Assembly: GCF_003255815.1 (NCBI RefSeq)
Contig: NC_037681.1
Span: 85,911,703 to 85,975,702 of the forward strand
From: Theropithecus gelada
Taxonomy: Eukaryota > Chordata > Mammalia > Primates > Cercopithecidae
Reading direction: 5' to 3'
DNA length: 64,000 nt
Each line of letters opens with the position of its first letter. The stretch's first letter is position 1. The notes beneath the pieces were generated by a model, which saw only the letters and a list, made by a program, of their open reading frames with translations, was not told the DNA's origin and did not search any database. Positions 43,064 to 52,257 of this stretch are shown one piece after another. The position numbers and the translations under genes are program-made.

Positions 43064-43365
43064 TTTTGTTTTGTTTTGTTTTTTGAGACAGAGTCTTGCT
43101 TGTTGCCCAAGCTGGAGTGCAGCGGTGCGATCTCGGCTCACTGCAACCTCTGCCTCCTGGGTTCAAACGATTCTCCTGCCTCAGCCTCCCAAGTAGCTGA
43201 GATTACAGGCGTGCACCACTATGTCTGGCTAATTTTTGTATTTTTAGTAGAGATGGGGTTTCACTGTGTTGGCCAGGCTGGTCTCGAACTCCTGACCTCT
43301 GGTGATCCACCTGCCTTGGCCTCCCAAAGTACTGGGATTACAGGCGTGAATCACCACGCCCGGCC
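43064..43365 (-). repeat. Alu (S-type), second of a tandem pair
   Basis: Tail complement TTTTGTTTTGTTTTGTTTTTTG, then the body to CACCACGCCCGGCC. No unique sequence separates it from the previous one. Confidence 0.88.
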
Positions 43366-43572
43366 TGTTCTTTTATTTTTTTATTCTTCTTGTACAAATA
43401 GCTTCTGATCTTCTTATTTCCCTTAAATCCAAACCCATTCATTATCATTAGGTGCAGGCCTCTGGTGGCTTCATTGTGTCCTGCTGTTCAGCCATGCCTG
43501 AGCATTTATATTTTAAAGTACACGTTATTTTATTATTTGTTATCTTTTTCTATCTCTCCTTTAGGTTAAAGA

Positions 43573-43777
43573 AGTGATTCTCAGCTGTGGGTATTTTGTC
43601 CCACCTCGCCCTGGGACACTCACTTTTGGTTGCCAGAACTGGGGGTGAGGTGCTTCTTGCATCTAATGGGGAGAGGCCTGGGGTGCTGCTGAATGTCCCA
43701 CAATGCACAGGACAGCCCCCTCACAAGAGTAAAGGGGCCCAAAATGTCAGTAGTGTTGAGGTTGAGAAACCCTGTGT
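43573..43777 (+). mobile_element. MER20 hAT DNA transposon relic
   Basis: GTGATTCTCAGCTGTGGGTATTTTGTCC at the left, TTTTGGTTGCCAGAACTGGGG, GCATCTAATGGGGAGAGGCC, CCCACAATGCACAGGACAGCC and AAAATGTCAGTAGTGTTGAGG inside, and GTTGAGAAACCCTG at the right. Near full length. Confidence 0.88.
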
Positions 43778-43814
43778 TAGGGTTAGGGTATTACACCAAA
43801 TTTTAAAAATGTGT

Positions 43815-44114
43815 GGCCCAGCACGGTGGCTCACCCCTGTAACCCCAGCACTTTGGGAGGCTGAGGCACGTGGATTACCTGAAGTTGGGAGTTCGAGACC
43901 AGCCTGACCAACATGGAGAAACCCCATCTCTACTAAAAATACAAAATTAGCTGGGCGTGGTGGCGGTGGCGCATCCCTGTAATCCCAGCTACTCAGGAGG
44001 CTGAGGAACTAGAATTGCTTGAACCCAGGAGGCGGAGGTTGCGGTGAGCCGAGATCGCCCCATTGCACTCCAGCCTGGACAGCAAGATCGAAACTCCGTC
44101 TCGAAAAAAAAAAA
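43815..44114 (+). repeat. Alu (S-type), full length
   Basis: Begins GGCCCAGCACGGTGGCTCACC; contains a GGCGGTGGC duplication in the middle; ends CTCGA11. Confidence 0.88.
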
Positions 44115-44834
44115 GTGTATAGAGAGGTGATGTAGTCCATGAATTTCATTTGGGATGTTAAAGGGAGTTTACAAAATATTTATTATAAAAAGTTATAAAC
44201 CACGGGCATAAATCAAAATAAGAAGTAGTCTGGGTAAACTTTGGATTCCTCACTTTCACCACAGCCCTTGAACTCATGTAAAGAGAAAATAACGTTGGAA
44301 AAGTGTTCTGTCCCTTCATTTCACATGAAAGCCGGAGGTCAAATGTGAAACTCTGGTGTTTCTGAAGTACAGAGTGTCCATCTTTCCAGCTGTATTTCTC
44401 CAGTGTCTTCCACCAAGCGGCCTCATTTCAGGTAATGTTTGCTCTCTCCTCCCAGTCTGATGGTGACTGATTAGGGAACACCCACGGGAGTCTAAATTGC
44501 TCACAGGATTTGGTAGAAACCACTCCGGTTTCAGTCACCACCCAGCCCTGGGTCTTTATCACAATTCCTATCCTAGAGGAACACAGCTGCACGAAGGCAC
44601 CAAGGACTTCCTCCTCATGCCACAAACATCCTGAGAAGAATGTCTCAGAATTATTTCAAGGTGTGGCACTTAGTGTTGCCAGCACGTGGGAGAAGCGAGT
44701 TTGTATACCGTACCATTGAGCACACATGCCTTCTCAAGATGCATGAGGAGGACTTCATTACAAGTGGCGTTAAACAAATGGAATGGAAAATTCCAGAGAT
44801 TGCAAAACAAAACAGGGGTAAGCAGAGATACTCT
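44115..44834 (+). other. Intergenic, no gene
   Basis: Unassigned sequence without Alu. The opposed short frames have no family resemblance. Confidence 0.5.
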
Positions 44835-44925
44835 CTTGTTGCAGTATTTGGACCCAGGTTCCACCACTTACCATGCTCTGTGGCTTTGGACAGAACCTTA
44901 TCCTCTCTGTGCCTAGATGGATGTC
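44835..44925 (+). repeat. MIR SINE fragment
   Basis: TTTGGACCCAGGTTCCACCACTTACC...TGTGGCTTTGGACAGAACC...TCTCTGTGCCTAG follows the MIR 5' and core parts. Confidence 0.65.
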
Positions 44926-45214
44926 CCGTTCAGTGCAAAGGGGATCATGACGTATGAAGTGACTAGCAGGTGTCGGCGCACAAGTTGTGCTGCTAGTTTC
45001 TTTGGGTTAATAAATCCACTTGAGGCTATACTGTATCTCAGTAGGATGGGCCCCGCCCATGTCAGACCCGGAGCATGCTTTTCATGAGTTACTTATGGCA
45101 GCTCGGTTAGCACTGGGGAAGGCTCCAGGCCTTAAATCAGTCAGCCATGTATTTTGAGCTACCTGGGGGCTACTCAATTAGGGACTGGCTTTGGACCTTC
45201 AAACCACTTTAAGA

Positions 45215-45420
45215 GATGGTAATTATTAGCACTTGCCATGTGCAGGTCGTCTATGCATCTCATTTTATTCTCATGAGATTCCAAAATAGAGTGCCACTGC
45301 CCTGCTAATGCGCGAGGAAAGTGGGGCCCAGAGCAGCGAAGCCACTGCCCAGGCTCACAGCGGCAAGGAGCGAAGGAGCCAGGGCAGGACTGAGCCCAGG
45401 CACGGCCTCTGAACCTGGTC
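45215..45420 (-). repeat. MIR SINE
   Basis: GGTAATTATTAGCACTTGCC, CATTTTATTCTCATGAGATTCC, GAGGAAAGTGGGGCCCAGAG and GCCACTGCCCAGGCTCACAGC are the worn complement of MIR. Confidence 0.6.
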
Positions 45421-45700
45421 AGGGCTTTATCCCTTCCTTCTGGAGAAATCGCTGCCAAAGCCTGCTCACACACCTCCTGGGCAGGGGAGGCGAGGTAAAG
45501 CCAGTCGGTCTTTCTCCGAGACTTCCAACTCACCGGACCTGGAGCTCGTCCCGCTCTCAGCCCAGCGCTGAGTCCCCAGGCCTTGGCTGCCGGCTACCAC
45601 ATCTGCTTGGCGAAGAAATGGGTGGGGCCCAAAGAGCAGATTTATGTAGTCCCCAGCGCCTTGGGCTCCATCCCAGCCGCACAGAATTGGACGGATGACA
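45305..45700. other. GC-rich, CpG-enriched single-copy stretch
   Basis: By eye about 60% G+C with roughly 19 CpG in 400 bases outside any Alu, versus very few in neighbouring non-Alu DNA. It is below classic CpG-island density. The frames here are not recognisable proteins. Confidence 0.4.
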
Positions 45701-45934
45701 AGGATAAATGTGTTTGGCTCCAGGCTCAGTCACTGAGGATTTATTTAGCACCTGCAATAATACAAAAATCACTGTGCTGCAGCGTGCCAGGCACCGCATG
45801 CGCATGCAGGGAAACGGGAGTCGGTAGAGGGGAAGACCCTCGCCGCCTGCTCTCTAGCTGCTTTCAATCTAGCTGTGGGAAAGAGATGAATCCCGCAGCA
45901 TCTCAGAGGAGGAGGGAGGTGGGATGTCTTTGAG

Positions 45935-45990
45935 ATGAGGAGCCTGAGAGGTTAAGTACTTTGAGGTCACACAGCTAGTGAAGAACCAAA
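45935..45990 (-). repeat. MIR SINE fragment
   Basis: GAGGAGCCTGAGAGGTTAAG and GAGGTCACACAGCTAGTGAAG are the complement of the MIR core. Confidence 0.65.
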
Positions 45991-46059
45991 CAAGAGCTGC
46001 CGATTTATTGACACTTAGCATGAGTTTTTGTTGTTGTTGCAAGCATAAGTGAAAAAATA

Positions 46060-46270
46060 AAATTTAAAAGCACAGCTAAGCAACGCAGGGGAAAAAAAAT
46101 CACCCCAAATCCCACCACCCAGAGTTAGCCACCGACACCCTCACCTCCATGCGTTTTCTTTCCTTGTGCAGATAAGCATGAACATGTCTACAGTGCGCAC
46201 GTCCTTATTTTACCAAGCTCGATACTGCACAGTATACCGCTCAGGAACCTGCTTATCTCCTTTCAGATGC
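46060..46270 (-). repeat. Old LINE-like fragment
   Basis: CACCACCCAGAGTTAGCCACC, TTTCTTTCCTTGTGCAG and CTGCACAGTATACCGCTCAGG resemble a dispersed LINE tail also seen around 50840-51240. Assignment tentative. Confidence 0.4.
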
Positions 46271-46284
46271 AGATCACCTAGTTT

Positions 46285-46420
46285 TTTCTTTTTTCTTTTT
46301 TAGAGACAGGGTTCTTGCTATAGTGCCCAGGCTGGTTTTGAACTCCTAGGCTGAAGCAGTGCTCCCACCTCAGCCTCCCAAAGTGTGGGATTACAGGCAA
46401 TAGCCACCAGCCCACCCTGC
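46285..46420 (-). repeat. Alu monomer / shortened old Alu
   Basis: TTTTTTCTTTTTTAGAGACAGGG...CAGGCTGGTTTTGAACTCC...CCTCCCAAAGTGTGGGATTACAGG: tail plus one arm, about 135 bp. Confidence 0.78.
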
Positions 46421-47364
46421 ATCAGCTATTTAAATGGCTCCCCACTGCCGCTGTGGAGTTCAGCAGGGGCTGCCCGTCAGGCAGGGAGAAGGAGGCCTTT
46501 CCAGGATGATTCTCTACCCTGGAGGCAGCGTTGGGCTCCTGGAAGGAGGAAAACCTCCAAGCCAGGCCTCAGGAGGTAGGTGGGAGGATGGGCGGGCTGC
46601 AAGCACATCCAGAGGGAAAGGCTGGGCCTGGTGAGACAAGTGTTGGGGGCTGGAGCAGAGACTGAAGGGAGCCGTTTTGGGTCTGGGGGGTCCAGGGGTT
46701 GGCAGAATGTAGAAAAGGGTATGCTTTAGGGTTCCTCTAAAAGATGGAAGGAACTGGCAAGCCTTGGCCGTATGGAAAGGATAAGTCCCGTCTCTGGGTT
46801 CTTTAGGTAACAAAAGCAAATGACCCCTGCAGCTTCCCCACGCCTGTTCAGAAGGCGCTTCAGCCAGAAAAAAGGCAAAAAAGCAGCATTTTCCCAAATG
46901 TGTCCCTGGAAAGACAAAACCCATAGAAGGGTTCACCAGAAAAAAGGCTTTTAAAAAAAGTGTGAGAAATGAGATGTACAGTCATTCCATCTCGGAGAAT
47001 CACAACGCACGGAAACTCACCTGCAGCCCTGAGAAGTAAGAGATCCGCAGAACCTGGGTTTCCCGTTTATTTTCTCGGGCAGCTCTCACTGCCTATGGAA
47101 TTTCCCTCGTGCTCCTGCCCAGTGATGTTGGAGAAGACACTGCAGTCACTGGGCTGGGCATCTCCCCCATCAAGGCAGCCTCCTTAAGATCACGAGAAAG
47201 CCCCAGGCCTCACTGTAGGTTTACACCCTGTGTGCCCAAGCAGCCCTGAGAGAGGGCAGAAGTCAGTGATCCCAGGTCTCTTCCAGCTTCAGCACTCTAT
47301 CCTGTTTCTGCAGCTCATGCCAATCAAATCTCACTTCGGGGGAATATCCATGGAGTGTGGCAAC
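46421..47364 (+). other. Intergenic, no gene
   Basis: Moderately GC-rich single-copy sequence. The - strand frame 46936-46514 (140 residues) has no family resemblance, no splice context and is opposed by other frames; not called. Confidence 0.5.
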
Positions 47365-47960
47365 TTGGGGCAGTCGTATTTGCTGGATAAATTTACTTAT
47401 TTAATTCAACAAATATTTCTTGAATTCTTACTATGTGCCAGGTACTGTTCTAGGCATTGGGGATTCCAAAGTCAGTAAAATAAAATCTGGGGGAAACAGA
47501 CTACAGACAAAAGTAATAACTATATCATGTATATGTCAGCTAAGGACTATGGAGATAAATAAAGTATGGTAAACAAAAAGTGTGGGTGGAAAGGCTGAGA
47601 GAGGGATATTCTGTTAGATAAAGTGATCCGGGAAGCCTTTTCTAAGGTGACATGTGAGCAGAGACTAGGAGGAAGTGAGGGATAAAGCCAGGCAGAGATC
47701 CCAGGGCCGAGCATTCAGGCAGAAGAAACAGCAAGGGCAAACGTCCTGAGGCAGGAACGAGGAGGAACACGAGAACATTGTGGCTCAAGGGAATAAAAGA
47801 GGGGGAGTGTGTTAGGAGATGAGGTCAGAGTGAGTGGGGGCCAGGTCTCCTAGGACTGGAAGGTCAAGGTAAGAACTTCAGATTTTTAGTCAGAGATGAG
47901 AAGCCAGTGGAGGGGCATAATGTGAGGTACAAGGAAGAATTTCTGCTTTCTAATAGGGAT
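47365..47960 (-). repeat. Ancient LINE relic (probably L2/CR1-class), copy 3
   Basis: AATTCAACAAATATTTCTTG, TATGTGCCAGGTACTGTTCTAGG, CAGAGACTAGGAGGAAGTGAG, AAACAGCAAGGGCAAACGTCC, GTTAGGAGATGAGGTCAGAG and GAGAAGCCAGTGGAGGGGCA occur in the same order as in copy 2 at 18605. Confidence 0.65.
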
Positions 47961-47964
47961 AAAC

Positions 47965-48615
47965 ACTTTTCTAAGTGGGGAGAGTCTGCTCTCTGCCTTT
48001 GAACATAATATAACTTATGAAAAGTAGTTGAATTTTCATTTGATGGTTGAAGAACTTGCAAGGCCTTGGGACTGGTCATCCATTCATTGTGCAGACACTT
48101 ATTCAGTACTCCAAGCTCCCACCTGCCATGGTGGCAAGGAATTTGAGCTCAGTCATATTTCAAGAGGCAGGTCTTCTTTTCACCCATGGCTACATATGAG
48201 TCCAGCAACTTACAGGTGCCTTGGAAGGGAAGGGTCTCTGGTCTCCAGTCCATCATGGATAATGTAACTTTATGCTCATGGTCCAAGTCCATTGTTCTTT
48301 TCAAAGGCAAGCAGCTCTATCCTCCATAACCAACAGGGCTTCCAAGATCCTTCCCTTGGGTCCAGGACCATAGCTCTAAGAACTCAGTCTCCTGGTATCT
48401 ACTCACCACCCATTGGCAGTCGGGTATTGGTGGATGCTGCATGCATGGGTGAAGCACCGTCACCTTTCCTCAAACTTCTTATAATCTTTGGTCCAACAGA
48501 CAAGTACACCAGCGTTTATGGTGGGGGAGACTGGGCTCTGCTGGTGCAGTGGGATAGAACATAGGGCTGTTTTCCTTAGGAGAAATAAATCAAAGTAGGG
48601 TACACAACTCCATGT
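47965..48615 (+). other. Intergenic, no gene
   Basis: Unassigned sequence; 48080-48560 (ACTTATTCAGTACTCCAAGCTCC...) could be an old repeat but I cannot name it. Confidence 0.45.
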
Positions 48616-48628
48616 CTTAAGTTTTTTA

Positions 48629-48951
48629 TTATTTATTAATTTCTTCTTCTTATTATTATTATTATTTGAGACGGAGTCTTGCTTGGTCACCCAGGCTGGA
48701 GTGCAGTGGTGCGATCTCGGCTCACTGCAAGCTCTGCCTCCCGGGTTCACGCCATTCTCCGGCCTCAGCCTCCCGAGTAGCTGGGACTACAGGCGCCCGC
48801 CACCCCGCCCGGCTAGTTTTTTTTGTATTTTTTAGTAGAGACGGGGTTTCACCGTGTTAGCCAGGATGGTCTCAATCTCCTGACCTCGTGATCCGCCCGC
48901 CTCAGCCTCCCAAAGTGCTGGGATTATAGGCGTGAGCCACCGCGCCCCGCC
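48629..48951 (-). repeat. AluY, first of three tandem Alus
   Basis: Tail complement (TTA)n at 48629-48667, then GAGACGGAGTCTTGCTTGG... to CCACCGCGCCCCGCC. Contains CGCCACCCCGCCCGGCTAG, close to the monkey-type AluY. Confidence 0.88.
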
Positions 48952-49254
48952 TATTTTTTTTTTTTTTTTTAAACGGAGGCCCGCTCTGACCCCAGGCTGG
49001 AGTGCAGTGGTGGGATCTCGCTCACTGCAAGCTCTGCCTCCCGGGTTCACGCCATTCTCCTGTCTCAGCCTCCCGAGTAGCTGGGACTACAGGTGCCCGC
49101 CACCACGCCTGGCTAATTTTTTTTTTTTGTATTTTTAGTACAGATGGGGTTTCACTGTGTTACCCAGGATGGTCTCCATCTCCTGACCTCGTGATCCGCC
49201 CACCTTGGCCTCCCAAAGTGTTGGGATTACAGGCGTAAGCCACTGTGCCCAGCC
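48952..49254 (-). repeat. AluY, second of three tandem Alus
   Basis: T18 run, AAACGGAGGCCCGCTCTGACC... to CACTGTGCCCAGCC. Confidence 0.88.
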
Positions 49255-49557
49255 CTATTTTTTATTTTTTGAGACGGAATCTTGCTCTGTCACCCTGGCT
49301 GGAGTGCAGTGGCGCAATCTCGGCTTACTGCAACCTCCGTTTCCCAGTCTCAAGTGATCCTCCTGCCTCAGCCTCCCAAGTAGCTGGGACTACAGACATG
49401 TGCCCCCATGCCTGGCTAATTTTTTTTTGTATTTTTCGTAGAGACGGGATTTCACCATATTGCTCAGACTGGTCTCGAACACCTGACCTCAATTGATTCG
49501 CCTTCCTTGGCCTCCCAGAATGCTGGAATTACAGGCGTGAGCCACCATACCTAGCCT
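49255..49557 (-). repeat. Alu (S-type), third of three tandem Alus
   Basis: CTATTTTTTATTTTTTGAGACGGAATC... to CCACCATACCTAGCC. CTTAAGTTTTTTA at 48616 and CTTAAGATTTTTTA at 49556 frame the trio, so this one is the original insertion and the two AluYs probably landed in its tail. Confidence 0.88.
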
Positions 49558-49569
49558 TAAGATTTTTTA

Positions 49570-50211
49570 GAAAGAACTTGAAACTCTGGGTGATGGGAAT
49601 CAGGCAGGGGCAGGTTCCGACCGAGCCCTGCAACCTCACCTGGACCCTTCCGCCTAGGAGGAAGACCCAGGTCACCTTAGGAAGCAGGAATGCCGCAATG
49701 ACCTGCTGCAGTGGAGATTTGTCCTCTTCTGTGTACAACATTCTTTCAGTAAAGGGTACGGTGTCAGCTGGCAGCATTGCTGCAGCACTAATGAAGTTTA
49801 GGAAGTGCTTAGCTGAAAAGGGCACGGGTGGGATAATTGAATTGGTGTCAGACACATAATGGTTTCGAGAGTCTTTTCTCCCTCATTTGATAAGAAGAGC
49901 CCTTTCCCTCACATCCTCCATAAAAGCTCAAGGAGAAAAGGATGTTCACCCAGCTATACATCAATCCTGTCTATTGACTACGAGTTTTGGGAAATCATAT
50001 GGAGAAGCATACTTTTTACGAAGGCTTTGGGGACTGTTAATAGCAGGCTGGGCAAAGCACAGGAAGAGGCTACGAATGAGTGTTTTCCACAAGACGCTGC
50101 CAGGTGATAAAATATTAAAACCATTACCAACACTAGCGCTTCAAGGAATGGTCTTAATGATTCTGTCAGATATCTAGGTCCTGTGGTCAAATGGACAGTG
50201 AGTTTTTTGGG
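49570..50211 (+). other. Intergenic, no gene
   Basis: Unassigned sequence with overlapping frames on both strands of about 80-108 residues, none recognisable. Confidence 0.5.
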
Positions 50212-50430
50212 CTTCATCAAAAATAGCTTACTGGGTGCCAGGTTCTGTGCTAAACTCTTAGACATTTTCTCCTTTCATCTTCACAACAACCCAAGAGGGA
50301 GGCGCTATTGTTATTACCACTTCACAGATGCAAAAACTGAGGCTTGCCCAAGATCACACAGTTATGATGTTGCAAAGCTTGGCTTGAAATCTAAGATTGG
50401 GATTCCAAAGCCAATGCCTTCCTTCTTTAC
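50212..50430 (-). repeat. MIR SINE, nearly complete
   Basis: GGGTGCCAGGTTCTGTGCTAAAC, CACTTCACAGATGCAAAAACTG, CCCAAGATCACACAG and CTTGGCTTGAAATC follow the complement of MIR. Confidence 0.82.
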
Positions 50431-50455
50431 TTCTCTGATTAAAAAACGTAAAGGT

Positions 50456-50766
50456 GGCCTGGCGCGGTGGCTCATGCCTGTAACCCCAACACTTTGGGAT
50501 GTGGAAGCGGGAGGATCACCTGAGGTCAGGAGTTCAAGACCAGCCTGGCCAACATGGTGAAACCCTGTCTCTACTAAAAATACAAAAAAATTAGCTGGCC
50601 ATGGTGGCGAGTGCCTATAATCCCAGCTACTTGGGAGGCTGAGGCAGGAGGATTGCTTGAACCCAGGAGGTGGAGGTTGAAGTGAGCTGAGACCACGCCA
50701 TTGCACTCCAGTCTGGGCAACAAGAAAGAAACTCCATCTCAAATAAATAAGTAAATAAATAAATAC
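50456..50766 (+). repeat. Alu (S-type) with (AAAT)n tail
   Basis: Begins GGCCTGGCGCGGTGGCTCATGCC; tail AAATAAATAAGTAAATAAATAAATAC. Confidence 0.88.
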
Positions 50767-50829
50767 ATAACCTAAAAGAAAACAGACTACATCCATATAC
50801 GGTTTAAAAAAAAAAAAAAGTACAAGAGC

Positions 50830-51240
50830 TTACAATAAAAATTAACTCTCTGTCCCACCAGATCCAAGTCCAGAGGCAACTACCGTTACTGCTTCCTTGT
50901 TTACCTTCCGACTATAGAGAATACACACATAGATGTGTACACTATTGTCTACGTGTATATATATAAAATGGGTGTGCACTGTCCACACTGTCTGTACCTT
51001 GCTTTTGGCACTTAACATTTCTTGGAAGGCTTTAGCAAAACCTAACAAAGAGAGCTGCCTGATTTTAATATGGCTGAATAATGGTTCATAGTATAGATAC
51101 AGAGGCACTTAACCAGTCCGCTCCTTAGGGACATTTAGGATGTCTAGATTTTTGCCATCAGCAACAATGCTGCAATGGGCATCTTCAGGGAAATGCCCCT
51201 GCACACGTGTGTGAGCAATGCTGTGCTTTTAATAATAAGA
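50830..51240 (-). repeat. Old LINE-like fragment (L1M or similar)
   Basis: GGCACTTAACATTTCTTGGAAGG, GGCTGAATAATGGTTCATAG, CTTAACCAGTCCGCTCC, GGACATTTAGGATGTCTAGAT and AACAATGCTGCAATGGGCATC follow a widespread old LINE tail, complement strand. Confidence 0.6.
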
Positions 51241-51773
51241 GCAAGATGATACCCCAGGATGGGTGGGTTCACTGGCCAGGTCACTAGCTCAGAGATTTCA
51301 CTTGTAGCATCGCCAAGGCATTGAGGATGGCACCAAGAAGGCCGTGCAGGCCCTTGGCTTTGGGATATTCCATACGAACGACCCTCCAGGTTTGAGATTC
51401 AGACCTGGGCGCCCCAGGGACATTTCTGAATGTAAACAAGAATATGGATAGCAGGGGTTCCTCTTTCTAGCCGCCATTTCATCCCAGCACCCTTAGGGCA
51501 GCCAGGAACTGTAAAGATTGTCTGTGAAGACTGTTGCCTGGGCAGATGGGGACCTTCATGCCTGGATCACCGAAGGAGGCATGGACCAAAGTCCAGAGAG
51601 TTGAAGTAGCTTGCCCAAGGCCACACACAAGGTGGGGAGGACCTTGGCTCTAGCAGACCTTTACAACAGAGGTTTGTCTCGTCTCTGGTTGGTACTAAGT
51701 AAGGCTCAAGGAGATCCTGATGCCCCCTCTAGGCCCAGGGGAGTGGGTGCAGTACCAATGAGTAGTGCCCTTG
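51241..51773 (+). other. Intergenic, with MIR fragment
   Basis: 51585-51660 (GAAGTAGCTTGCCCAAGGCCACAC) is MIR-like, complement strand. The rest is unassigned; no gene. Confidence 0.5.
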
Positions 51774-51784
51774 TCACTATTTCT

Positions 51785-52246
51785 TTCTTTCCCTCCCTCC
51801 CTCCCTCCCTCCCTCCCTCCCTCCCTTCCTCCCTTCCTTCCTTCCTTCCTTCCTTCCTTCCTTCCTTCCTTCCTTCCTTCCTTCCTTCCTTTCCTTCCTT
51901 TCCTTCCTTTCCTTCCTTTCCTCCCTCCCTCCGTCCCTCCTTCTCTCTCTCTTTCTTTCTTTCGAAGGAGTTTTTGCCTGTTGCCCAAGTTGGAGTGCAG
52001 TGGCATGATCTCAGCTCACTGCCACCTCCACCGCTTGGGTTCAAGCGATTCTCCTGCCTCAGCCTCTTGAGTAGCTGGGATTACAGGTGCCTGCCACCAT
52101 GCCTGGCTAATTTTTGTATTTTTAGTAGAGACAGGGTTTCACCATGTTGGCCAGGCTGGTCTCAAACTCCTGACCTCAAGTGGTCTGCCTGCCTCGGCCT
52201 CCCAAAGTGCTGGGATTACAGGCGTGAGCCACTGCGCCTGGCCTCA
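51785..52246 (-). repeat. Alu whose tail has become a 175-bp polypyrimidine microsatellite
   Basis: Body 51965-52246 (GAAGGAGTTTTTGCCTGTTGCCC... to GCCACTGCGCCTGGCC). The tail side (51785-51964) is (CTCC)n, then (CTTC)n, then (CCTTT)n-like repeats. The exact target-site duplication TCACTATTTCT at 51774-51784 and 52247-52257 encloses both, so the tract belongs to this Alu. Confidence 0.92.
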
Positions 52247-52257
52247 TCACTATTTCT

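Noticed and set aside
46514..46936. A 140-residue - strand frame
   Set aside because: Pro/Leu/Ser-rich in GC-rich DNA, opposed by other frames, no domain and no homologue that I know.
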